The notes under the pieces are model-generated. The model was not told the origin of the DNA, searched no databases, and saw only the letters and a list, made by a program, of their open reading frames with translations. Shown here one piece after another: positions 23,250 through 31,381 of a DNA stretch of 41,435 nt. The stretch's first letter is position 1; each line of letters opens with the position of its first letter. Where the stretch lies: the NCBI GenBank assembly GCA_038232055.1, contig JBBSIN010000016.1, positions 1-41,435 of the forward strand. The letters are read 5' to 3'. The stretch comes from JBBSIN01 sp038232055. Its GTDB lineage: Bacteria; Actinomycetota; Actinomycetes; JADGOV01. A program made the translations under genes and the position numbers.

Positions 23250-23819
23250 TTGAGCCGGATTTCCGTCCGGGCGCTCGTTCGCCGTACCGCAACGACGGGG
23301 GTGGTCGCCGCCGTCACCGCCGGAACCGGCGCCGGCCTGCCCGGCCCGGCCCAGGCCGGACTCAGTGTGCGGACAACGACGCCGGTGTACGACGTCACCG
23401 AGCTCGTCGCACCGCAGCGGGAGTTCGCTTCCGAACGGGCGGTGGCGCTCGGCTGGGACTCCGCGTTCAACCAACCGGCTGCCCCCAAGCGGGCCAGCCG
23501 CGCGGCGACCCGGGTGCCGCTCGATCCGCGCGGTGTCGCCCGAATCCTGGTCGCGAAGCGAGGCTGGCGAGGCGGTCAGTTCCGGTGCCTGGACGCGCTC
23601 TGGACCAGAGAGAGCAACTGGCGAACCCGTGCCGACAACCCCTCATCCAGCGCGTACGGGATTCCCCAAGCGCTGCCCGGGTCGAAGATGGCGACCTTCG
23701 GCGCCGACTGGCGTACCAACCCCGCCACCCAGATCAGGTGGGGCCTGTCCTACATCGCCAGGAGCTACGGCACGCCGTGCGCCGCGTGGGCGCACTCCAC
23801 CGCGTACAACTACTACTGA
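23250..23819 (+). CDS. Secreted transglycosylase-like protein
   Basis: 189 residues from a TTG with GGAGG 8 bases upstream (GTG 23235 in frame is an alternative). A signal peptide ends at AQA (about residue 33 from the TTG). The C-terminal 80 residues hold a lysozyme-like fold: RCLDALWTRESNWRTRADNP with the catalytic Glu, then SSAYGIPQALPGSKM and a terminal AWAHSTAYNYY. It probably cuts peptidoglycan during growth or division. The 245-base upstream gap holds a CRP-like site and a GC-rich leader with small stems such as GCGCA-TCGC-TGCGC at about 23142. Its last 7 bases overlap the convergent fumarase gene. Confidence 0.88.
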   Translation: MSRISVRALVRRTATTGVVAAVTAGTGAGLPGPAQAGLSVRTTTPVYDVTELVAPQREFASERAVALGWDSAFNQPAAPKRASRAATRVPLDPRGVARILVAKRGWRGGQFRCLDALWTRESNWRTRADNPSSSAYGIPQALPGSKMATFGADWRTNPATQIRWGLSYIARSYGTPCAAWAHSTAYNYY

Positions 23820-25210
23820 TCCGGTCGGCGGGTCATGGCAAGGACGTCGAGCGCCTCGTCGAGCTGCTGCTCGGTGACCGTGCCGTCATCGACGTAGCCG
23901 AGCTCGACGACCACGTCTCGGATCGTCTTGCCGTCGGCGAGTGCCTGCTTCGCCACCTTCGCCGCCGCCTCGTAGCCGAGGTACTTGTTCAGGGGCGTGA
24001 CGATCGACGGCGATGACTCGGCGAAGAAGCGGCAGCGCTCCTCGTCGGCCGTGATGCCATCGATGCAGCGGTCGGCGAGCAGCCGGGAGATGTTCGCGAG
24101 CAGCCGGATCGACTCGAGCAGGTTGCGGGCGAGCACGGGCAGCATGACGTTGAGCTCGAGGTTGCCGGCAGTGCCGCCGAAGGCGACCGCCGCGTCGTTG
24201 CCGATCACCTGCGCGACGACTTGGCAGACCGCCTCCGGCAGCACCGGATTGACCTTCCCCGGCATGATCGAGGAGCCGGGCTGCAGGTCCGGCAGGTGGA
24301 TCTCCGCCAGGCCGGCGCGCGGGCCGGAGGCCATCCAGCGCAGGTCGTTCGCGATCTTGTACAAGGCCACGGCGACGACGCGCAGCATGCCGCTCGCCTC
24401 GACGAGGGCGTCGCGGGCGCCCTGCGCCTCGAAGTGGTCGCGTGCCTCGGATAGCGGCAGCCCGGTCTGGGTGCGCAGCTCGGCGATGACCTTCGCCGCG
24501 AAGCCGGGTGGAGTGTTGATGCCGGTGCCGACCGCCGTACCGCCCAGCGGCAGCTCCCCCAGCCGGGGAAGGCAGTCCTCGAGGCGTTCGACGCCCAGTC
24601 GCACCTGCGCCGCATAGCCGCCGAACTCCTGCCCGAGGGTGACCGGTGTCGCGTCCATCAGATGGGTGCGGCCGCTCTTCACGACGTCGACGAACTCCTC
24701 GGCCTTGCCGGACAGCGACGCTTCGAGATGTCGCAACGCCGGGATCAGGGTGGTGACGACCGCGTCGGTTGCCGCCAGGTGGATCGACGACGGGAACACA
24801 TCGTTCGAGGACTGCGAGGCGTTGACGTCGTCGTTCGGGTGCACCGCGGAGCCGAACCGCTCCTGGGCGAGGGTGGCGAGCACCTCGTTGGTGTTCATGT
24901 TGCTGGAGGTACCGCTGCCGGTCTGGAAGACATCGATCGGGAACTGGTCGTCGTACCGGCCCTCGGCCACCTCCTCGGCCGCCGCGAGGATCGCCTTCGC
25001 CATGTCGTCGGGGATGACCCCGAGCTCCGCGTTGGCCTTCGCCGCGGCACCTTTGATCCGAGCCAGTGCGGCGATGTGTGCGGGCTCGATGCGCAGGCCC
25101 GAGACCGGGAAGTTCTCGATGGCGCGCTGGGTCTGCGCCCGCCACTTGGCATCCCTGGGAACGCGCACCTCGCCCATGGAGTCGTGCTCGACCCGGTACT
25201 CCCCGGCCAT
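23813..25210 (-). CDS. fumC: Class II fumarate hydratase
   Basis: 465 residues, the standard size. It interconverts fumarate and malate in the TCA cycle. Family motifs: QTGSGTSSNMNTNEV, the region HPNDDVNASQSSNDVFPS, GRTHLMDATPVTLGQEF, and the signature loop GSSIMPGKVNPV (about 317) with the catalytic serine. It corresponds to Rv1098c and is followed upstream by glpX on the same strand, 73 bases apart. Confidence 0.97.
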   Translation of the reverse strand: MAGEYRVEHDSMGEVRVPRDAKWRAQTQRAIENFPVSGLRIEPAHIAALARIKGAAAKANAELGVIPDDMAKAILAAAEEVAEGRYDDQFPIDVFQTGSGTSSNMNTNEVLATLAQERFGSAVHPNDDVNASQSSNDVFPSSIHLAATDAVVTTLIPALRHLEASLSGKAEEFVDVVKSGRTHLMDATPVTLGQEFGGYAAQVRLGVERLEDCLPRLGELPLGGTAVGTGINTPPGFAAKVIAELRTQTGLPLSEARDHFEAQGARDALVEASGMLRVVAVALYKIANDLRWMASGPRAGLAEIHLPDLQPGSSIMPGKVNPVLPEAVCQVVAQVIGNDAAVAFGGTAGNLELNVMLPVLARNLLESIRLLANISRLLADRCIDGITADEERCRFFAESSPSIVTPLNKYLGYEAAAKVAKQALADGKTIRDVVVELGYVDDGTVTEQQLDEALDVLAMTRRPDQ

Positions 25211-25283
25211 GTCGTCCCCTCGTCGTTCGCGCCTTTGCCCATTCTCCGCCGTACGGAGCCGCCCCGCCGATGTCCCGCGACCG

Positions 25284-26318
25284 TCAGTGGTGACGTTCGA
25301 AGTCGACCGATGAGTACGCGCGGAGCTTGGTCAGCTTGTGCTCGGAGGAGACCCGACGGATGGTTCCGCTCTTCGACCGCATGACGAGCGAGTCGGTCGT
25401 GGCGCTCCCGCTGCGGTAGCGCACTCCCTGCACCAGCTCACCGTCGGTGATGCCGGTGGCGACGAAGAAGACGTTGTCCGAGCGGACCAGGTCGTCGGTC
25501 GAGAGCACCCGGTCGAGGTCATGGCCGGCGCCGAGCGCACGCTGCCGCTCGTCGTCGTCGCGTGGCCAGAGCTTGCCCTGGATCACCCCGCCGAGGCACT
25601 TGACGGCGCAGGCCGCGATGATGCCCTCCGGCGTGCCACCGATGCCGAGCAGCAAGTCGACGCCGGTGCCCTCCCGAGCCGCCATGATCGCGCCCGCGAC
25701 GTCACCGTCGGTGATGAACAGGATCCGGGCTCCCGCTTCACGGACCTCGGCGACGAGCTGCTGGTGTCGCGGCCGGTCGAGGATGACGACGGTCACATCC
25801 TCGTTGCTGCGCCCCTTGGACTTCGCCACCGCCGCGATGTTGTCGGCGACCGGAGCGGTGATGTCGACCAGGTCAGCCGCCTCCGGCCCGGTCACGAGCT
25901 TCTCCATGTAGAAGACCGCCGACGGGTCGTACATCGTGCCGCGCTCGCTGACCGCGAGCACCGCAACCGCGTTGTTCATGCCCTTCGACGTGAGCGTCGT
26001 CCCGTCGATGGGATCCACCGCGACGTCGCACTCCGGTCCCTCGCCGCAGCCGACCTCCTCGCCGTTGAAGAGCATCGGCGCCTCGTCCTTCTCGCCCTCG
26101 CCGATGACCACGACGCCCCGCATCGACACCGTGCCGATCAGTTGCCGCATGGCGTCGACCGCGGCCTGGTCGGCGCCGGTCTTGTCACCGCGCCCGACCC
26201 AGCGGGCGGCGGCCATGGCGGCGGCCTCTGTGACACGCACCAGCTCGAGCGCCAGGTTGCGGTCCGGGACTTCCTTGCGAACGGCGAGCGGAACGGGTAC
26301 GGCGTTTCCCAACGTCAC
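25284..26318 (-). CDS. glpX: Class II fructose-1,6-bisphosphatase
   Basis: 344 residues. It hydrolyses fructose 1,6-bisphosphate in gluconeogenesis. Metal and substrate motifs: RWVGRGDKTGADQAAVDAM, VVIGEGEKDEAPML, VAVDPIDGTTLTSKG, and GIGGTPEGIIAACAVKCLGG. It is the main FBPase of actinobacteria and pairs logically with pckA in this window. It corresponds to Rv1099c. Confidence 0.97.
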   Translation of the reverse strand: MTLGNAVPVPLAVRKEVPDRNLALELVRVTEAAAMAAARWVGRGDKTGADQAAVDAMRQLIGTVSMRGVVVIGEGEKDEAPMLFNGEEVGCGEGPECDVAVDPIDGTTLTSKGMNNAVAVLAVSERGTMYDPSAVFYMEKLVTGPEAADLVDITAPVADNIAAVAKSKGRSNEDVTVVILDRPRHQQLVAEVREAGARILFITDGDVAGAIMAAREGTGVDLLLGIGGTPEGIIAACAVKCLGGVIQGKLWPRDDDERQRALGAGHDLDRVLSTDDLVRSDNVFFVATGITDGELVQGVRYRSGSATTDSLVMRSKSGTIRRVSSEHKLTKLRAYSSVDFERHH

Positions 26319-26352
26319 GGCGGGCCTCCTCGCCTCGGCATTGGCATGGTAG

Positions 26353-27438
26353 CTACAAGCGCGTCACCGTGACTTCCGTCGCTTTCACCGTCACCCACAC
26401 GTTGATGCCATCGGCGAGGCCCAGGGCGGCTCCGCCGGCCGTGGTCACCTCGGCGACAACCTCGGCCGGCCCGGGTGGCTCGGCCGGCCCGCTCGCCGCG
26501 GCGGCGACCGCCACCCGCAGCCGTGCGCCGAGGGGCGTGATCTCCGTGACGGTTCCGGACCAGACGTTGCGCGGGCTGCCCTCGGGTCGTCGTCGATGCA
26601 GGGCGACCGCCCACGGCGGTACGACGGCGAGGCCCGCGCCGGCGGCGGGCACGGGATCGGCGGCGGGCACGGGATCGGCGGCGACGAGCGCGCCGCCGTT
26701 GGGCAGCGCCAGGCCGTCGTGGGTGAGGCGCCCGCGGTAGGCGTTCCACCCGAGCATCCGGGCCACCCACGCCGAGCGGGGCGCCCGGGTTACCTCCGCC
26801 GGAGTCGCGTCCTGGCTAACCCGGCCGCCTTCCAGGACGACGATGCGTGAGGCGAGCAGCACCGCGTCGACCGGGTCGTGGCTGACCATGAGGCAGACCC
26901 CGTCGTACGCCGACAGGTGGGTCCGCAGCGCGCGACGGACGTCGGTCTTGGTCGCGACGTCCAGCGCGGCGAGCGGCTCGTCGAGGAGCAGCAGCCGTGG
27001 CGAGACGGCGAGCGCGCGGGCCAGCGCCACCCGCTGCGCCTGACCGCCGGAGAGCCGGTCCGGCCGCAGCGCGGCCAGGTTCCCGACGCCGAGACGGTCC
27101 AGCCACTCGCGGGCGACGGCGTCCGCGGCCCGGCGACCCGCACCGAGCGAGCGCGGTCCGAACGCGACGTTCGCCAGCGCGGTCAGATGCGGAAAGAGAC
27201 CGCCGTCCTGAGTCACCAGACCGACCCGGCGCTGGCGGGGAAGTCGGGAGGTCACGTCGTGGCCGTCGATGACTACCCGGCCACGCGGCATCGGGACCAG
27301 GCCGGCCAGCGTCCGGAGCAGTGTGGTCTTTCCCGCGCCGTTCGGCCCCACTACGGCAACCACCTCGCCCGGGCCACATCTCAACTCGACGTCGAGGGGC
27401 ACGGCGGTGTCCGTGACGACCTCCGCGAGCAGCGTCAC
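26353..27438 (-). CDS. modC: Molybdate ABC transporter ATP-binding protein
   Basis: 361 residues from a GTG at 27438 that overlaps the modB stop (GTGA); a GTG at 27459 would add seven residues. Walker A GPNGAGKTTLLRTL (about 33), signature LSGGQAQRVALARAL, Walker B LLLLDEPLAALD, His-loop MVSHDPVDA. The last 70 residues form a TOBE domain that binds molybdate (WSGTVTEITPLGARLRV to VWVTVKATEVTVTRL). Codons near 26646-26690 contain a tandem duplication encoding two AADPVP units in the linker. Confidence 0.92.
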   Translation of the reverse strand: MTLLAEVVTDTAVPLDVELRCGPGEVVAVVGPNGAGKTTLLRTLAGLVPMPRGRVVIDGHDVTSRLPRQRRVGLVTQDGGLFPHLTALANVAFGPRSLGAGRRAADAVAREWLDRLGVGNLAALRPDRLSGGQAQRVALARALAVSPRLLLLDEPLAALDVATKTDVRRALRTHLSAYDGVCLMVSHDPVDAVLLASRIVVLEGGRVSQDATPAEVTRAPRSAWVARMLGWNAYRGRLTHDGLALPNGGALVAADPVPAADPVPAAGAGLAVVPPWAVALHRRRPEGSPRNVWSGTVTEITPLGARLRVAVAAAASGPAEPPGPAEVVAEVTTAGGAALGLADGINVWVTVKATEVTVTRL

Positions 27439-28220
27439 CGGGTCCACGCGCCGAGCCACCGGGAGCGGAACGCCACGAGCAGTGTCACCGACAGCACGAG
27501 CAGCAGCAGGCTCTCGGCGATCGCAGCTTCGGGGTCGTTCTGCAAGGTGAGGTAGACGTCGAGCGGCAGCGTCTGGGTCCGGCCGGGGAGGCTGCCCGCG
27601 AAGGTCACGGTGGCGCCGAACTCACCGAGCGCCCGGGCCCATGCCAGCACGGCGCCCGACGCCAGTGCCGGCGCCACCAGCGGCAGTGTCACCCTGCGGA
27701 ACGTCGTGATCGGCCCCGCCCCCAGCGTCGAGGCCAGATCCTCGTGCCGCCGGTCAAGCCCGGCGATGGCACCTTCGACGGCGAGTACGAGGAAGGGCAG
27801 CGCGACGAAGGCCTCCGCGAGAACCGCGCCGAGCGTCGAGAAGGGGGAGAACCCCAGCCCGTGCAGGAGCGAGCCGAGCAGCCCACGGCGACCGAAGGCG
27901 AGGAGCAGCGCGACGCCGCCCACGACGGGCGGCAGGGCGAGCGGCAGTGTCACCAGCGCGCGGAGCAGCGAACGCCCAGGGAAGTCGACCCGTGCCAGCA
28001 CCCAGGCGAGCGGCACGCCGAACACGATCGTGAGGCCCAGCGCGCCGAGCGAGCAGACGAGCGAGAGCCGCAGCGCCGTCAGTGACCCTCCGGAGGTGAG
28101 GTCGCCGGCTAAGCGCGACCACGGCGTACGGACCAGCAACCCGATCAAGGGCAGCGCGAGGAAGGCGACACCGACCGCGGCTGGCACGGTGAGCGCGAGC
28201 GGCGCCGGGTTGCGCCTCAA
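27435..28220 (-). CDS. modB: Molybdate ABC transporter permease
   Basis: 261 residues from a TTG at 28220 that overlaps the modA stop (TTGA). Five or six membrane segments with the binding-protein-dependent permease motif ARALGEFGATVTFAGSLPG, which is specific for the ModB/CysT group. It forms the channel served by ModA and ModC. Confidence 0.93.
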   Translation of the reverse strand: MRRNPAPLALTVPAAVGVAFLALPLIGLLVRTPWSRLAGDLTSGGSLTALRLSLVCSLGALGLTIVFGVPLAWVLARVDFPGRSLLRALVTLPLALPPVVGGVALLLAFGRRGLLGSLLHGLGFSPFSTLGAVLAEAFVALPFLVLAVEGAIAGLDRRHEDLASTLGAGPITTFRRVTLPLVAPALASGAVLAWARALGEFGATVTFAGSLPGRTQTLPLDVYLTLQNDPEAAIAESLLLLVLSVTLLVAFRSRWLGAWTR

Positions 28221-28966
28221 GGTGCGAGGAAGCCGTACCGGAGGAACTGTCGCCGGCCGTCGTCGCTGGTGAGGGCCCGGACGAAGCCTCGCGCCGCCTG
28301 CGGGGAGCCGGCGTTCCGGAGCACCGCTGCCTGGTAGGTCGTCACGACGTTGACCGGGTCGGGGATCGGAACCCCGGAGACACCGTTCCCGCCGGCTCGT
28401 ACGTCGGTCACGTAGACGACTCCGGCGTCGGCCTCCCCGAGGCGCACCTTGGTGAGGACGCCGCGCACGCTGGCCTCGAGGGACGACGGCCGCAGCGTCA
28501 CGGCGGCCCTGCGCAGCGCCTCTGTCGTCGCGCGCCCCGCCGGCACGCTGGGCGCCGCAAGGACTACGACGACGTCGCGCCGCTCGAGGTCTGCGAGCCG
28601 CGCGACGTGGTGCGGGTTGCCTCGGCGTACGACGATCTCCAGGCGGTTGCGCGCCACCGCCGTCGGCGACCCGTCGATCTTGCGGTCGACGCGGAGCCGA
28701 TCCATGGACGCGGCGTCCGCGGTCACGACGACGTCGGCCGGCACTCCCTGCTCGACCTGCGCGACGAGCGTCTGGGAGCCGGCGAAGGATGTGGTGAGCT
28801 GCTGACCGCTTCGCGCGCCGACCGCTGGGACGACGTCGGTGAGCGAGGACGCTGCGAGGACGACGATGCCGTCGCCTCTCGACGGGCTTCCGCACGCGCC
28901 CGTAAGCACCAGTGCGGCGAGTACAAGGGCGAACTGCAACGCGGCGAGTCGCGTCGGCGGTCTCAT
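28217..28966 (-). CDS. modA: Molybdate-binding lipoprotein
   Basis: 249 residues. The N-terminus is a lipoprotein signal with lipobox LTGAC, then the substrate-binding fold beginning IVVLAASSLTDVVPAVG. FAGSQTLVAQVEQGVPADVVVTAD and VYVTDVRAG line the oxyanion site in ModA. It captures molybdate (or tungstate) outside the membrane for ModBC. Its ATG overlaps the stop of the TOBE regulator gene (ATGA). Confidence 0.94.
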   Translation of the reverse strand: MRPPTRLAALQFALVLAALVLTGACGSPSRGDGIVVLAASSLTDVVPAVGARSGQQLTTSFAGSQTLVAQVEQGVPADVVVTADAASMDRLRVDRKIDGSPTAVARNRLEIVVRRGNPHHVARLADLERRDVVVVLAAPSVPAGRATTEALRRAAVTLRPSSLEASVRGVLTKVRLGEADAGVVYVTDVRAGGNGVSGVPIPDPVNVVTTYQAAVLRNAGSPQAARGFVRALTSDDGRRQFLRYGFLAP

Positions 28967-29364
28967 CTCGACCCGGCCGGCAGCTCGACCGTGACGTTCG
29001 TCGCCTTCACCGCGGCCACCGCGAAGGACCCCTCGGTCAGCCCGAGTTCGTCGACCGCCTCTCGGGTCAGCAGCGAGACGAGGCGGTGCGGTCCGGACTG
29101 GATCTCCACCTGCGCGGCGACGTCTCCGCGGACGACCCTGGTGACGATGCCGGCGAAGCGGTTGCGGGCCGAGTGCGCGACGACCGGACCGACCTCCAGC
29201 TCCGCGGCGCCGAGCGTTCGGGCCAGCGCGGCCAGCGCGACTCCCTCGATCCGCCGCTGGCCGTGCTCGTCACGGTCGGCGGCGAGGCGGCCTGCGTCCG
29301 TCCAGCGCCGTAGCGTGTCGACGCTGACGCCGAGGAGCGCCGCCGCCTCGCCCATTCGATACAT
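28963..29364 (-). CDS. HTH-TOBE one-component molybdate regulator
   Basis: 133 residues from ATG 29364 (an upstream in-frame GTG at 29379 is possible). An N-terminal MerR/excisionase-type HTH (MYRMGEAAALLGVSVDTLRRWTDAGRL) is followed directly by a TOBE molybdate-binding domain (ARNRFAGIVTRVVRGDVAAQVEI and SFAVAAVKATNVTVEL). This is a compact alternative to ModE: metal binding and DNA binding in one short chain. It is the first gene of the modABC operon, which it presumably controls, and its stop overlaps modA. Confidence 0.88.
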   Translation of the reverse strand: MYRMGEAAALLGVSVDTLRRWTDAGRLAADRDEHGQRRIEGVALAALARTLGAAELEVGPVVAHSARNRFAGIVTRVVRGDVAAQVEIQSGPHRLVSLLTREAVDELGLTEGSFAVAAVKATNVTVELPAGSR

Positions 29365-29480
29365 CGTCACGTGCGGCACCTTAGCGCCTCGGAGGACCGC
29401 GGTTGCGGCCCGCCTGGCACCTTTGGCACCGCAAGCGGCTCGGCGCGGAGCGCGCCGGCCCGTCCCCTATTCTCGAGGGC

Positions 29481-30635
29481 GTGCATGAGGACCTGCTGGA
29501 GCGCCGCTCCGACTACCCGATCCTGAGCCGCCGCACGTACCTGATCAACAACTCGCTCGGCGCGATGCACCGGCTCACCCGGCAGCGGCTGATCGACTAC
29601 GCCGAGCTGTGGGACACCGACGGCGTCGTCGCCTGGAACGCCTGGATCCCCGAGGTGGCCCGCGTTGCCGACCTCGTCGGGGCCATCCTCGGTGCGCCGC
29701 CCGGTACGACGGTGCTGCGGCAGAACGTCGCCGACATCATCGGGACGGTCGCCTCCTGCCTCGACTTCACCGGCCAGCGCAACCGCATCGTCTACTCCGA
29801 TCGCGAGTGGCCGGGCAGTCACTACACGTGGGCGGAGCAGCGCCGGTACGGCGCCGAGACCGTCGTCGTCCCGATCTCCGACAACGGCGTCGACATCGAC
29901 CAGCAGCGCCTCGTCGACGCCATCGACGAGCGCACGCTTCTCGTGCCGATCAGTCACGTGCTGTTTCGCACCTCGACCCTCGTCGATGTGCGCCCGATCG
30001 TGGCCCGGGCCCGCGAGGTGGGCGCGCTCGTGCTCCTCGACGCCTACCAGTCGGCTGGTTCCGTGCCGATCGACGTGGTCGACCTCGACGTCGACTTCTG
30101 CGTCGGGGGTTCGGTGAAATACCTCTGCGGCGGTCCCGGAGCGGGGTGGATGTACGTCAAGCCCTCGGTGGCCGAAACGCTGAAGCCGGCCAACGTCGGC
30201 TGGTTCGGCCATGTGCGCGGCTTCGACTTCGAGTTCGCCGACGTCGTCTACGCGCCGGGGGTCCAACGGTTCGCCGGCGGCACGCTCGGGGTGCCCTCGG
30301 CCTACGCCGCCGCGCCGGGTTACCAGGGCGTTCTCGACGCCGGCGTCGAGCGGATTCGCGAACGCTCCCTGTCGCTGACCCAGCCGCTGCTCGAAGACGC
30401 GCTCGCTCGGGGGTTCACCGTGAACTCCCCCCGTGAGGGACGGCATCGCGGCGGCCACGTGACGATCGACCCGGGTAACGCCCAGCAGGTCCACGACGAA
30501 CTTCTCGCCCGCGGATACGCCGTCGACCACCGGCCTGGCGTCGGCATCCGGGTGGCGCCGCACTTCTACAACACCGCCGAGGAGTGCACGGCCGTTCTGG
30601 ACGAGATGGAGCGCATCAACAAGGAACTCGCTTGA
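29481..30635 (+). CDS. Class V aminotransferase, kynureninase-like
   Basis: 384 residues from GTG 29481; the open frame extends upstream without conserved sequence. PLP sites are visible: VLLDAYQSAGSVP (Asp 187) and the Schiff-base lysine K213 in GGSVKYLCGGPGAGWMYV. The mid-region FLSDR-like segment reads RIVYSDREWPGSHYTW. The overall layout and the final FYNTAEECTAVLDEM resemble kynureninase, which cleaves kynurenine to anthranilate, but no other tryptophan catabolic gene is nearby, so exact activity is open. The DUF4245 gene starts on its stop codon. Confidence 0.8.
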   Translation: MHEDLLERRSDYPILSRRTYLINNSLGAMHRLTRQRLIDYAELWDTDGVVAWNAWIPEVARVADLVGAILGAPPGTTVLRQNVADIIGTVASCLDFTGQRNRIVYSDREWPGSHYTWAEQRRYGAETVVVPISDNGVDIDQQRLVDAIDERTLLVPISHVLFRTSTLVDVRPIVARAREVGALVLLDAYQSAGSVPIDVVDLDVDFCVGGSVKYLCGGPGAGWMYVKPSVAETLKPANVGWFGHVRGFDFEFADVVYAPGVQRFAGGTLGVPSAYAAAPGYQGVLDAGVERIRERSLSLTQPLLEDALARGFTVNSPREGRHRGGHVTIDPGNAQQVHDELLARGYAVDHRPGVGIRVAPHFYNTAEECTAVLDEMERINKELA

Positions 30636-31171
30636 GCAGACGCCATGGGGCCGGTACGTCGGCGGACATGGTGCGCTCGCTCGTGCTGGTAGGTGGCTTC
30701 GCCGTCCTGGTGGTCCTGCTGGGCGCGTCCCGGCAGCTGCTGCTGCCGAGCGGGAGCAACGCGAAGTCAATCCGGGTCGTGAGCTACGCCGATGAAGTGG
30801 CGGCTGCCCGGCGACTGGCGCCGCGTGCCGTCGTGGCGCCCGAGGGGCTGCCGTCGCGTTGGCGGCCGACGAGCGCGACGCTGGATCGGCACGGCGCCGC
30901 CCTCGACCTGCACATCGGGTTCGTGACGCCGGCGGACCAGTACGCCGGCCTCGAGGAGACGACCGGTGACGCCGGCGCGTTCGTACGGGACCGCCTCGGC
31001 ACCGGCAGCGAGGCTCTCTCCCCGGTAAGCATCGGCGGCGTGACGTGGCAGGAGCGCCGTACCGCGAAGGGCGAGCTTGCCCTCGTCAGGAGGTCGGGCT
31101 CAGCGACCGTGATCGTCTCCGGCAGCGCGCGGGTCGACGAGCTGAGCGCCCTCGCCCGGTCACTCCGCTGA
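30632..31171 (+). CDS. DUF4245 membrane-anchored protein
   Basis: 179 residues from a TTG that overlaps the preceding stop (TTGA); ATG 30668 is an alternative. One N-terminal membrane helix (MVRSLVLVGGFAVLVVLLG) is followed by an extracytoplasmic domain with GLPSRWRPTSATLD and GGVTWQERR, characteristic of DUF4245 (Rv1100 type). Function unknown. Its final 12 bases overlap the convergent xseB. Confidence 0.85.
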   Translation: MSRRHGAGTSADMVRSLVLVGGFAVLVVLLGASRQLLLPSGSNAKSIRVVSYADEVAAARRLAPRAVVAPEGLPSRWRPTSATLDRHGAALDLHIGFVTPADQYAGLEETTGDAGAFVRDRLGTGSEALSPVSIGGVTWQERRTAKGELALVRRSGSATVIVSGSARVDELSALARSLR

Positions 31172-31372
31172 GCTGCCCGGCGCGGAGCCGCCCGGCTCCC
31201 GGGTGAGCCGGGCGCGGGCGCCGTCGAGCCAACGCTCGCACGCGTCGGCGAGTCGTTCGCCGCGCTCCCACAAGAAGAGCGACTCCTCCAGCGGGACACC
31301 GCCCGCCTCCAGCCGGCGGACGACGTCGGCCAGCTCGTCGCGGGCCTCCTCGGAGGACCGTGGCTCCGTCAC
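31160..31372 (-). CDS. xseB: Exodeoxyribonuclease VII small subunit
   Basis: 70 residues. It is a short two-helix protein: EEARDELADVVRRLEAGGV then PLEESLFLWERGERLADACE, the XseB signature. It binds the large subunit in the single-strand nuclease exonuclease VII. It starts 9 bases after xseA on the same strand. Confidence 0.94.
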   Translation of the reverse strand: MTEPRSSEEARDELADVVRRLEAGGVPLEESLFLWERGERLADACERWLDGARARLTREPGGSAPGSSAE

Positions 31373-31381
31373 CGGGTCAGG

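Noticed and set aside
21678..23474. 598-codon minus-strand frame opposite the ABC exporter
   Set aside because: It runs antisense through the ATPase, permease and transglycosylase genes, with low-complexity charged sequence and no domain.
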